Assembly (NCBI GenBank): GCA_964639885.1
Contig: CAZXEH010000039.1
Location: 1-8,539, forward strand
Reading direction: 5' to 3'
Source: JAGNLA01 sp964639885
Lineage (GTDB): Bacteria > Caldisericota > Caldisericia > JAAYUI01
DNA length: 8,539 nucleotides
The notes under the pieces are model-generated. The model was not told where the DNA came from. It worked only from the letters and a program-made list of their open reading frames with translations, and did not search any database. Positions 1 to 7,432 of the stretch are shown piece after piece. The translations under genes and the position numbers were made by a program. How positions within the stretch are numbered: position 1 is the stretch's first letter; each line of letters begins with the position of its first letter.

Positions 1-933
1 TATCCCGACATGCTCTACAGGCTTTCAAAACTCGAATTGGCAGACTCCAACAAATCAAGGTCATCAGACCTCCTCCAGACACTCATCGATATTGAGCCAC
101 TCTATCCCGATCCTGAAGAATTGCTGAAAAACACAGTTTCAGCCTACACTCCCCCGGAAGACAGGCAAAAGCTTGTCGACCTGAGAAGCTGGTGTTTTGC
201 TGTGCTGGAGAAACTCTGTTTCGAACAGAAACCAGTTTTTTCTGAACCTCAGCCGGAACCTGAAAAGGAACCTGAGGCAGAGCAGATCACAATCGAGACA
301 CCCGAGATTCAGCCACAATCGTCAGAAATCGAACCTGAACCAGAGCAGGAAACACCACAGATTTTCAAGCTCCACGATGTTGAACCTACACCTGAACCGG
401 TGAAGGAGACCAAGGAACCACCATCAAGAATCACCGACGAACCTGAACCAGACAAGGCCACTGAAGAGATACAGCTTTTCAGAACCAGGAAGATACTTGA
501 GGAAGCAAGAAAAATCCTTGATCAAACAAGGGTTGAAGTAGAACATCAAAAAGAAGTCCAGCATCAAAAAGACATTCAGGCTGAAGCAGAGGCTGAGCTC
601 CAGAGGCAGAGGGAGCTGGTTGAAACCGAAGAAGAAAAGTATGAAGGGCCAACACTTTTCGACAGTCTGAAAGAGGACTCGTCCGATCTCGATGCTCCGT
701 TGCAGCTTCAGGAAGAACCAGCAAAAATCGAGCCAGAAGCCAATCTTGCGAGTGATACTTCGAAAGACATAGAGGAGCTCCCTCAATTTGAAGAGGCTCC
801 AAAACGTATCGTTCTGCCAACGTCGGATGAAGCGCCACAGATCACGCCTGAAAGGGCATGGCAGCTTCTCAGGGCTGGCGAGGCGGAGGAAGCGTTCATG
901 ATGTTTTCAAAGCTGATAAGGGGTGAAAGGTGA
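1..933 (+). CDS. TPR / Glu-Pro-rich / coiled-coil protein, 5' end outside window
   Basis: The frame is open from base 1 (Tyr-Pro-Asp before the first ATG at 10), so the real start is probably upstream and this is the C-terminal part. Numbering from ATG 10: residues 1-40 read like a TPR helix pair (YRLSKLELADSNKSRSSDLL followed by a Leu-rich helix and a Pro-containing turn). Residues 78-150 are a disordered Glu/Pro linker with repeated EPEPE/PEPE. Residues about 152-212 form a charged coiled coil with a short internal near-repeat (EHQKEV/QHQKDI). Residues 279-304 form a final Ala/Leu helix pair with a half-TPR look. There is no signal peptide or membrane segment in the visible part. The stop overlaps the roadblock-like gene by 4 nt (GTGA), which suggests coupled translation and perhaps a physical partnership. 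Function is unknown; scaffold or adaptor is inference from composition only. Confidence 0.8.
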   Translation, partial: YPDMLYRLSKLELADSNKSRSSDLLQTLIDIEPLYPDPEELLKNTVSAYTPPEDRQKLVDLRSWCFAVLEKLCFEQKPVFSEPQPEPEKEPEAEQITIETPEIQPQSSEIEPEPEQETPQIFKLHDVEPTPEPVKETKEPPSRITDEPEPDKATEEIQLFRTRKILEEARKILDQTRVEVEHQKEVQHQKDIQAEAEAELQRQRELVETEEEKYEGPTLFDSLKEDSSDLDAPLQLQEEPAKIEPEANLASDTSKDIEELPQFEEAPKRIVLPTSDEAPQITPERAWQLLRAGEAEEAFMMFSKLIRGER

Positions 934-1262
934 GCGCCAGAGAAGACGTTGAGAACCTTAAGGGCTTCGCCGAACTCCTCATTCTCGATGAAAACGGTGG
1001 AATCGAGTTCAGATCAGCAAAAGGCTCAAAAATTGACCAGAAAATACTGTCAGGTTATCTTGCATCGGCCTTCACAATCTGTGAATCAACCTGCCTTCCT
1101 TTCACCGGAACCATTGGCGAGGTCAGCTTTGACGGCGAATCAGGCTCTGTGTTGGTCATGAAAGGCTCCGGAAGGTACTTTTTCCTAATCCTCGACGGTG
1201 CACCGTCAATGGGCATTGCAAGACTCAAGCTCCGTGACCTGGTGGATTCGTACGCTTTATGA
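930..1262 (+). CDS. Small roadblock/LC7-like domain protein
   Basis: This 110-residue protein starts at GTG 930, which sits inside the previous stop (GTGA) with AAGGGG at 918-923 as ribosome binding site, 6 nt away. No alternative start lies near the N terminus. The order of elements fits a roadblock/LC7 fold: an N-terminal helix, a strand with LLILDENGGIEFRS (the family often has a strand, then an Asp-x-x-Gly turn, at this place), a long helix around residues 37-52, two strands with Gly turns (GEVSFDGESGSVLVMKGSG, then RYFFLILDG) and a C-terminal helix. In bacteria such proteins (MglB-like) bind Ras-like small GTPases and act in polarity or motility, but no GTPase gene is visible here. The assignment is by fold pattern rather than a unique motif. 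The gene ends in an ATGA overlap with rsmI. Confidence 0.6.
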   Translation: MSAREDVENLKGFAELLILDENGGIEFRSAKGSKIDQKILSGYLASAFTICESTCLPFTGTIGEVSFDGESGSVLVMKGSGRYFFLILDGAPSMGIARLKLRDLVDSYAL

Positions 1263-1960
1263 CGGGCACTCTGTTTGTCTGCTCAACGCCAATCGGAAAC
1301 CTTGACGATGCCTCACCCAGACTCGTCGACACACTTTCAAAATGCTCTCTTGTTCTTGCCGAGGATACGAGAAGATCAATAAAACTGCTCAATCATTTTA
1401 ACCTTAAAATTCAGCTCCAGAGCTACTTCCAGCACAATGAGGCAATCGTTCTGGACAAGGCGGTAACGCTCCTGCTTCGTGGGAGTAATGTCGGTTTGGT
1501 CTCGGATGCCGGCGTTCCAACTGTTGCCGACCCAGGTCAGCTCCTCATTGAAAAGTGCCATCAGCTTGCAATTCCGGTTACGCCAATTCCCGGGCCTTCT
1601 GCGGTCATGACAGCGCTGAGTGCTTCAGGTTTTTTCGCACAGACATTCAACTTTCGCAACTTCCTGCCAAGGAAACAGGGCGCCCTTGCCAAATCACTCC
1701 AGGCAATTGCACAGGAAAAACGAACAACCGTCATCTTCGAGTCACCCAACCGTGTGGTTGAGTTGCTCGAAAACATTGGCAGATTCATTCCCGATTGCGA
1801 GGTTGTGGTCGGCCGAGAGATGACAAAGGTTTATGAGAGCTATATCAGGGGCAAGCCGTTTGAAGTCATTGAAAAACTTGGCAGTGACATAAAGGGCGAG
1901 TTCACAATTGTCATAGGATTCCCAGGCGTTCAAGATGATCAGGATTCTTCATACAGCTGA
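1259..1960 (+). CDS. rsmI: 16S rRNA (cytidine(1402)-2'-O)-methyltransferase RsmI
   Basis: RsmI uses SAM to methylate the 2'-OH of C1402 in the 16S rRNA decoding centre. It is a tetrapyrrole-methylase-fold protein. Family hallmarks are all present: STPIGNLDD near residues 9-17, AEDTRRS 34-40, VSDAGVPTVADPG 81-93, the PIPGPSA loop 109-115, FLPRK 135-139, FESPNR 160-165 and VGREMTK 184-190. At 233 residues it is shorter than E. coli RsmI (about 286) and lacks the C-terminal extension, so it is close to the bare catalytic domain. The ATG at 1259 overlaps the previous stop as ATGA. The 3' end overlaps sbcD by 26 nt. The usual small variation GFLP to NFLP (N134) is seen. The identification is firm. 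Confidence 0.96.
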   Translation: MTGTLFVCSTPIGNLDDASPRLVDTLSKCSLVLAEDTRRSIKLLNHFNLKIQLQSYFQHNEAIVLDKAVTLLLRGSNVGLVSDAGVPTVADPGQLLIEKCHQLAIPVTPIPGPSAVMTALSASGFFAQTFNFRNFLPRKQGALAKSLQAIAQEKRTTVIFESPNRVVELLENIGRFIPDCEVVVGREMTKVYESYIRGKPFEVIEKLGSDIKGEFTIVIGFPGVQDDQDSSYS

Positions 1961-3437
1961 CATTCACCTTGGCGTCGAAACGTTCGGCTACACCAGGGAG
2001 AATGGCATCAATTCAAGAATTTCCGACTATCTTGCCATGCTCGACAGCCTTGTCTCAGTTGCAGTCACTCAAAAGTACGACGCATTCCTGATTGCAGGCG
2101 ATATTTTTGAAAATGAACGACCATCAAACTACGTTGTAACCGAGTTTTCAAAGCGAATTAGAAGCCTGCTTGATGGCGGAGTAGCAGTGATCATCACTCC
2201 AGGGAACCATGAAACATCGTCTTCGGCAAGAGTACCGTCGGTTCTTGAAATCATAAGGGCTTTAAAGCCTTCAAAGGCCGACAATCCCGATATAGCCTGC
2301 CATGTTATCGGTTCACAACCAAAATCCCCAGGTGACATGCCAACACTTGGAAACCTGTGCCAGATTCCAACCAGATCAGGGCTTCTTCAGGTTTTGGCGA
2401 TGCCATATCCTAGACGATCAGAAATTCTGACTTCAGATGAGTTGAAAAACCAGAAGAGCCGTGAAGAGGCAAAAAACCTTGCAGCGGTGAAGTATCTTGA
2501 CCGAACCGAGGAGCTGGCCAGAAAAGCTTTGCCTGAACTCCCATCAATCTTTGTAGGACACTTTGGCATCAAGGAAGCGCAGATGCAACCTGGAAGACTC
2601 GGGTATCTGGCCGAGGATGTGGTCTTTTCTGCTTTCGACATAATGAACGCACTTTCAAAGTCAAAAGCAGTGTTTACCTACATCGCTCTCGGTCATTACC
2701 ACAATCCGCAGATGCCAACGCCGAACCTGACTGAATCGGTTGAAATTGAGGACCTCGATGGAAACTTGCAGAAAATCTCAGGCATAAATCTTGATAAGGT
2801 TTATAAATACTCGGATTTTTCAACCATCGAGCCGCCAGAAGACAACCTTTTTGGATTAAAAAAACCTGTAAAATTCATACCTGATGTATACTCGGGATCA
2901 CCGGCAAGGCGCGATTTCACAGATGGCACAATCCCAAGGAAATTCGTTGATCTCGAAGTTTCTGAGACCGATGCGGTCATAAGGTTTGAAGATATCGACG
3001 CTTCACGGTCCTTGCGTCAATTAACGCTGGAATCACCAGAAAACTGGCAGCTCCAGCTCGAGGAAAAATTCATCAGATCATCATTTTGGGGTAGAGCTTT
3101 CCAGACTTCGCTAAACGGAGAGTCGCCAGATAGCATTGAAAGGCTGCTGGGATCGCCACTCCCCATATTCAGGCTACGGATTCCTGACAGCGCACGCACG
3201 GTTTGGCCGTCGATCAAAAAATGGCTGGAAAGCCTTGGCATGTTTGATCAGGTCAGGATGTACAGCCAGCCAGTAGCCAAAGAAACGAAGACCCACACAA
3301 TCTCGGTTGCTGAATCACCGGTTGATGCTGTCCGGCGCTATGTTTCAAGTCAGGATGACGATTTTTACAAGGCGAACAGGGAAGAAATCCTTAAAACTGC
3401 TCAGGAAATCCTTCAAAAATCGGGAGCTGTGCAGTGA
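1935..3437 (+). CDS. sbcD: Exonuclease subunit SbcD (Mre11-type phosphoesterase)
   Basis: This is the nuclease half of SbcCD, which opens hairpins and trims protein-blocked or broken DNA ends in the cytoplasm using two Mn2+ ions. The metal-site motifs occur in order: D9-x-H11, GD56, GN91-H92-E, GH209-F and GH254-Y-H256. YSGSP at 319-323 begins the usual strand after the active site, followed by the capping domain. The C-terminal 35 residues (about 463-498) form charged helices of the kind that dock on the SbcC coiled-coil base. At 500 residues it is longer than many SbcD (about 400), partly through a roughly 55-residue insert at 260-314. The ATG at 1935 is fixed by the conserved N terminus (MIRILHTADIHLG), so the 26-nt overlap with rsmI is real. 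Only a weak AGG (1924-1926) precedes it. The stop overlaps sbcC by 4 nt. Confidence 0.95.
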   Translation: MIRILHTADIHLGVETFGYTRENGINSRISDYLAMLDSLVSVAVTQKYDAFLIAGDIFENERPSNYVVTEFSKRIRSLLDGGVAVIITPGNHETSSSARVPSVLEIIRALKPSKADNPDIACHVIGSQPKSPGDMPTLGNLCQIPTRSGLLQVLAMPYPRRSEILTSDELKNQKSREEAKNLAAVKYLDRTEELARKALPELPSIFVGHFGIKEAQMQPGRLGYLAEDVVFSAFDIMNALSKSKAVFTYIALGHYHNPQMPTPNLTESVEIEDLDGNLQKISGINLDKVYKYSDFSTIEPPEDNLFGLKKPVKFIPDVYSGSPARRDFTDGTIPRKFVDLEVSETDAVIRFEDIDASRSLRQLTLESPENWQLQLEEKFIRSSFWGRAFQTSLNGESPDSIERLLGSPLPIFRLRIPDSARTVWPSIKKWLESLGMFDQVRMYSQPVAKETKTHTISVAESPVDAVRRYVSSQDDDFYKANREEILKTAQEILQKSGAVQ

Positions 3438-6337
3438 TTCCAAAGAGACTCGAAATGACCAACTTTATGTCGTACCTTGGCCATCACGAGCTGGATTTTT
3501 CAGGGTTTCACACGGCATCAATCGTTGGCCCGAACGGTTCAGGCAAATCGGCAATTCTTGACGCGATGACGTGGGTTTTGTTCGGGGAAGCACGAAAACC
3601 CAGGATTTCAAAAGGTTACAGCAAAAACCAGGCAAGAGACGAACTCATCACAAACGGCACGGATTACTGCGAGGTCACCTTCGAGTTCGAAATGGAAGGC
3701 AAGCGGTACCTTGTAAACAGGAGAGTGGATCGTGGCAAAACCGGTCAGGGCATCCAGTTTAAACTCCTGACCGAAAACGGCGAACTCGACCTTCACGGCA
3801 AGGGCAGCTCAGATGTTGAGATCGAAAAAGAGCTTGGCATTTCCTATGAAGTTTTCATTGCATCAAGCTTCATAACCCAGGGCGACAGCTCAAGGTTCAT
3901 GGATGCCGACAAAAACGAGAGGGTGAAGATTCTCAAGGAAATCCTTGAACTTGACGTTTATGACAGCTGCCTTGAAACTGCATCGGAGCTCCTGAAGGAG
4001 TCAAAAAAGACGAAGGAAGCTCTTGAGGATAAGCAAAAGGAGCTTTCGGAAAAGTCGATTCAGGCGCCGGAGCTGGAGCGAAAACTTGACCTGGCCAAAA
4101 CCGAACTGGATCAATCAAACCTGATTCTGGACAAAGCCAAGGACGAGGTGCTCAATTTTTCAAAGGAACTGTCGGAAATCGAAAGTAAACTGAAAACTCT
4201 CAAGGATGATGCATCAAATCTGGCAAAACTGAAAATCCAAAAGGAAAAACTGCTTGAGGACAAGAAAAAGTGGCAAGCAGAAATTGAAAAATGCGAGAGT
4301 GTGATGTCAGATGAATCTGCCATCGAAGCTGGATTTGCAAACTTCAGAGCAGCAAAAGCAGAACTGGATATCCTCAACGAAAAGGCAATCGAGCACGGCA
4401 AGCTGAAAAATCAGTCTGATAACCTGCAAGGGCAGATAAAGCTTGAACAGGACAGGCTTGAAAACAGGCTGAAAACGCAAACCGAAGAACTGGCTGAGTC
4501 TGAAAAATCAAAATCCAAGATTGGTGAACTTGAAGAAAAGCTGAAACAAACTGAAGCTCAAAAGCAAGAACTCGAAAAAGTTGAGTCTGAATTGAGGAAG
4601 CTTGAGCAGAAGAAAGAATCATTTGCCAAAGATTTCGAAATGGCCAAATCCGTTTTCGATCAGCTTTCAAGAAAGCTTGCCAACAAGATAACAATCCTTG
4701 GCTTCTCTGATATTTCACAGGTCAAGTCGTCATTTGATGCCATACCGACTCTGGCAGATGAAGCTAGCGGACTTTTGGCAAAAATCGAATCAGACACTGA
4801 GAAATCAAAGGCAATTGACCTCGAACTTGAAAAGATGAAAGCTGAGGTTGCACATCTTGACGGCGAACTGAAGATGCTTGAGGAAGGCGAGACCGGCAAT
4901 TGTCCGCTTTGTGGCCAGTCGCTTGATGCAAAAAACCGTGACCAGCTTTTGACCCAGAAAACATCAGAATTGAACGATATTTCTGTTAAATCAAAATCCC
5001 TGATAACTGAGCAACAAGAGTTGAAAACATCAATAAAATCCAGCAAGGAAAGATTGTCGGGACTGCAAAAGCAGCTCGAAAAAAAGCCTGACCTTGAGCA
5101 AGCCATAACCATTGACTCCGAGCTTTCATCCTCAAAGCTTGCATTCGACGAGGCTGGCGGGAAACTGTCGGCGTATGTCGCAGAGCTTGACAGCTTCAGG
5201 GATGTGAACAGGGAGCTGTTGACCCGTAAAAAACAAATAGACGATAACATCGTGACCTTTAGAAGTTCGCTAGAACTTGACAATGCCAAGGCTGGGAAGA
5301 TTGAATCTTTGACTATCGAAATCACCAACCTTCAAAACACTCTTGAAACCAAAAATTTTGCCCATGAAGCCCGGAAAAATAAAGATGGAATCGAAAGTCA
5401 GATCACAGCTCTGGCGTTCGATTCGGCGATGTTGATGAATGCAAGACAAAAATACGGAGCCTTTGAAAAATTTGATTCCCTGAAAAAGGCCCTCGACCTT
5501 GCGAAGTCAACTTTAAATGGGGCAAAACAGGCATTGGACCAGACTTTGGCACACATTGAGGACTTTGAAAACCAGACAAAACAGCTTGAGCAAAAACTTT
5601 TGGAGTTGCCAGGCCTGGAATTGCAAAAGAAGTCTGCTGAACAATCTCTTGAATCGGCCAAAAATGATGAGCAAAATGCCGGCTCAAACCGCGACTCAAT
5701 TTTGAAGGCCAAGAACAATCTGGAGCGCGACATTGAGGAAACCGCCAATGCGAGGCGGCAACTTGAAGAAGTATCGCAGAAACTTGTAACAAATGAAAAA
5801 GAAATCAAAATTTACGACGAGTGCAAAAAAATGTTTGGCCCAGAAGGCATTCCGTCACATATCCTCGAAGGCGTAATCCCTGAACTTGAAGAAATTGCCA
5901 ATGAGATCATCATGGAAATTTCTCAAGGCAGAATCGGCACTGAAGGCATGAGGATCGAAATCAGGACAACCAGGGAGGGCAATCAGAACAAGGTTTACAA
6001 AGCGCTTGACATCATTCTAACCGATGGCCAGGTGAAGAGACCATACGAGCTTTTCAGCGGTGGAGAACGCTTCAGGGCTGATTTTGCTATCAGAATCGCC
6101 CTCTCACAGCTCCTTGCCCAGCGTTCTGGGAAAAGGCTTAGAACGCTTGTGATTGACGAAGGTTTTGGCACTCAGGACGACGAAGGCATCAGGCGGTTGA
6201 TCGAAGCGATTCAGGATGTTTCGGAGAAATTTGACAAAGTTCTGGTGATTTCACATGTCGATGAGATCAAAAACGCTTTTGAAAAACGGATTGTCGTCAG
6301 ACGCAACTCGGAAACGTCAAGTTTTGAGGTGATGTGA
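3434..6337 (+). CDS. sbcC: Exonuclease subunit SbcC (Rad50-type SMC ATPase)
   Basis: SbcC is the ATPase and DNA-tethering half of SbcCD. The protein has 967 residues, in the family range. The N-terminal ATPase lobe has the Walker A motif GPNGSGKS at 32-39 and the Q-loop Gln149 in FITQGDS. A long Lys/Glu-rich antiparallel coiled coil runs from about 180 to 800. Its midpoint carries the zinc hook C490-P-L-C493, where two molecules dimerise through Zn2+. The C-terminal lobe has the ABC signature FSGGE at 874-878, Walker B ending in D908-E909 and the switch His941. All catalytic features are intact. Translation starts at GTG 3434, overlapping the sbcD stop as GTGA, with GGGAG at 3422-3426 as ribosome binding site. 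AT-rich codons in the coil reflect Lys/Glu content. Long open frames on the opposite strand are by-products of that composition. Confidence 0.97.
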   Translation: MIPKRLEMTNFMSYLGHHELDFSGFHTASIVGPNGSGKSAILDAMTWVLFGEARKPRISKGYSKNQARDELITNGTDYCEVTFEFEMEGKRYLVNRRVDRGKTGQGIQFKLLTENGELDLHGKGSSDVEIEKELGISYEVFIASSFITQGDSSRFMDADKNERVKILKEILELDVYDSCLETASELLKESKKTKEALEDKQKELSEKSIQAPELERKLDLAKTELDQSNLILDKAKDEVLNFSKELSEIESKLKTLKDDASNLAKLKIQKEKLLEDKKKWQAEIEKCESVMSDESAIEAGFANFRAAKAELDILNEKAIEHGKLKNQSDNLQGQIKLEQDRLENRLKTQTEELAESEKSKSKIGELEEKLKQTEAQKQELEKVESELRKLEQKKESFAKDFEMAKSVFDQLSRKLANKITILGFSDISQVKSSFDAIPTLADEASGLLAKIESDTEKSKAIDLELEKMKAEVAHLDGELKMLEEGETGNCPLCGQSLDAKNRDQLLTQKTSELNDISVKSKSLITEQQELKTSIKSSKERLSGLQKQLEKKPDLEQAITIDSELSSSKLAFDEAGGKLSAYVAELDSFRDVNRELLTRKKQIDDNIVTFRSSLELDNAKAGKIESLTIEITNLQNTLETKNFAHEARKNKDGIESQITALAFDSAMLMNARQKYGAFEKFDSLKKALDLAKSTLNGAKQALDQTLAHIEDFENQTKQLEQKLLELPGLELQKKSAEQSLESAKNDEQNAGSNRDSILKAKNNLERDIEETANARRQLEEVSQKLVTNEKEIKIYDECKKMFGPEGIPSHILEGVIPELEEIANEIIMEISQGRIGTEGMRIEIRTTREGNQNKVYKALDIILTDGQVKRPYELFSGGERFRADFAIRIALSQLLAQRSGKRLRTLVIDEGFGTQDDEGIRRLIEAIQDVSEKFDKVLVISHVDEIKNAFEKRIVVRRNSETSSFEVM
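6326..6333 (+). promoter_or_regulatory. Ribosome binding site of the YrrT-like methyltransferase
   Basis: GAGGTGAT is a long match to the anti-Shine-Dalgarno and lies inside the last codons of sbcC. GAGG is 7 nt from ATG 6337 and 4 nt from GTG 6334, which favours the ATG. Confidence 0.65.
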
Positions 6338-6966
6338 TGGATTACGAGGTTTTCGACAAGTGGGCGGAAACCTACGACAGATCAATCTCAGGAGACTGGA
6401 TTCACGATCGATATGACCAGGTGTTGGGATTCATGGGAGATACAGTTAAGGAGATTGTCGACAATAAAAGGATAAGGCTTTTGGACATTGGCGCTGGAAC
6501 AGGAAATCTCATCTCAAAACTTCAGGATATAAATATTGAGATAAATACTATCGAACCATCAATTGGAATGCGAGAAAAGCTGTTACAAAAGTGCCCAAAT
6601 GTCAACATTATTGATGGCGAGTTGCCTGAACTGCCGATCTTTGAAGAAAAATTCGACTGCATTGTTTCTTCATATGTGATCCATCATGTTGATCATCAGA
6701 AGAGTGGCCTAATGATTGATAGGATTTGCAAAAACCTGAAACCTGATGGCTTGGCCCTGCTTGCAGATGTGATGTTCGAATCGAAGAAACTTTTTGATGA
6801 TCACATCTCTGATTTGAGGAGAGAAGGTCTGACTGAAAGAATTGAAGAAATTCTTGATGAGCCGTTTCAGTTTGTTGATGTTCTTTGTAATTGCTTCAGC
6901 CGGAATGGCATGAATGTAGATTTCAGAAGGTTTTCTTATTATACATTTTGTCTAGTGGCAAGGTGA
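6337..6966 (+). CDS. Class I SAM-dependent methyltransferase, YrrT-like
   Basis: This is a 209-residue soluble Rossmann-fold methyltransferase. The SAM-binding motif I is LLDIGAGTGN (48-57), followed by the acidic residue E73 in TIEPS, then FDCIVSSYVIHHV (106-118, motif IV region) and LKPDGLALLADVMF (134-147). The WAETYD start, IEPS-x-MRE, the HHV segment and the closing strand pair resemble B. subtilis YrrT, whose gene sits with methionine-to-cysteine recycling genes. The substrate is unknown, and no sulfur-metabolism gene is visible here. I prefer ATG 6337 (TGATG overlap with sbcC) because GAGGTGAT at 6326-6333 is spaced properly for it; GTG 6334 would leave only about 4 nt. Sampled GC (about 37% over 300 nt) is lower than in rsmI and sbcD, so a separate origin is possible. 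Confidence 0.85.
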   Translation: MDYEVFDKWAETYDRSISGDWIHDRYDQVLGFMGDTVKEIVDNKRIRLLDIGAGTGNLISKLQDINIEINTIEPSIGMREKLLQKCPNVNIIDGELPELPIFEEKFDCIVSSYVIHHVDHQKSGLMIDRICKNLKPDGLALLADVMFESKKLFDDHISDLRREGLTERIEEILDEPFQFVDVLCNCFSRNGMNVDFRRFSYYTFCLVAR

Positions 6967-6968
6967 TT

Positions 6969-7427
6969 CTAATGTTTATTTGATTGGTTTTTTAAGAAAC
7001 TCTCAAAATCCTTGCCCTTCTTCTTGGCAACAACCTTCTCCCTTTCAGATGGCTGCGACAGCGACCAGCCGTAGAAACCAAGAACAATTGCCAGCGCAAC
7101 ATGCGACCCGATGTAGATATAAAACATGACAACCGACATTCCCAGGCCTACGTCCAGCCAATCGGGTGTAATGCCGTAAAGGCCGGACAAAACCGCAAAC
7201 ATGTTGATTGCACCGATTGCATACCAGAGAATCGGTATCTTTTCTTTCCCCATCAGGAACATGACGAGGATCACAGCGGTGACAATTGTCACAAAAGCCG
7301 GGAAGACAGCTGAAAAAATGTTGACTTCCTGATTTAATGAAGCAAACCTTGTCACAGTCTTGAATAATTCAAATAAAACCAGCATGGCAAGCAAAACTTT
7401 TACGATCAACCCCAATGTTTTTTTCAT
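6969..7427 (-). CDS. Four-helix membrane protein, downstream paralog
   Basis: I do not recognise this 152-residue protein beyond its topology. Hydrophobic segments lie at about residues 5-24, 38-60, 64-85 and 95-121, followed by a basic cytoplasmic-looking tail ending in FESFLKNQ. It matches the upstream gene in pattern: LVLFELFKTVTRF against LVMFEVARVVARF at the end of helix 1, including a Glu within the membrane segment; a Lys-rich loop between helices 2 and 3; and the F-x-x-[FY]-L-K-[NK]-Q-S tail. I chose ATG 7427 over the in-frame TTG at 7436 because GGAAGGA (7437-7443) is 9 nt from the ATG but abuts the TTG. It lies 5 nt after the upstream stop, so the two are one operon. Its stop is 2 nt from the convergent methyltransferase stop. 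An inner-membrane location is likely; the function is unknown. Confidence 0.8.
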   Translation of the reverse strand: MKKTLGLIVKVLLAMLVLFELFKTVTRFASLNQEVNIFSAVFPAFVTIVTAVILVMFLMGKEKIPILWYAIGAINMFAVLSGLYGITPDWLDVGLGMSVVMFYIYIGSHVALAIVLGFYGWSLSQPSEREKVVAKKKGKDFESFLKNQSNKH

Positions 7428-7432
7428 GAACC

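Noticed and set aside
541..579. Short tandem repeat in the first gene
   Set aside because: Two near-copies encoding EHQKEV and QHQKDI are a local coiled-coil duplication, too short to list as a DNA repeat.
424..838. Two overlapping minus-strand frames of about 120 codons
   Set aside because: They are antisense to the Glu/Pro-rich and coiled-coil part of the first gene; composition follows from that repeat-like coding sequence and no family is recognisable.
4660..5328. 222-codon open frame on the minus strand inside sbcC
   Set aside because: It is antisense to the intact SbcC coiled coil; the Ser/Phe-rich product is the expected reverse reading of Lys/Glu/Leu codons. The same holds for other long reverse frames at 4111-4401, 4374-4718 and 5398-5808.
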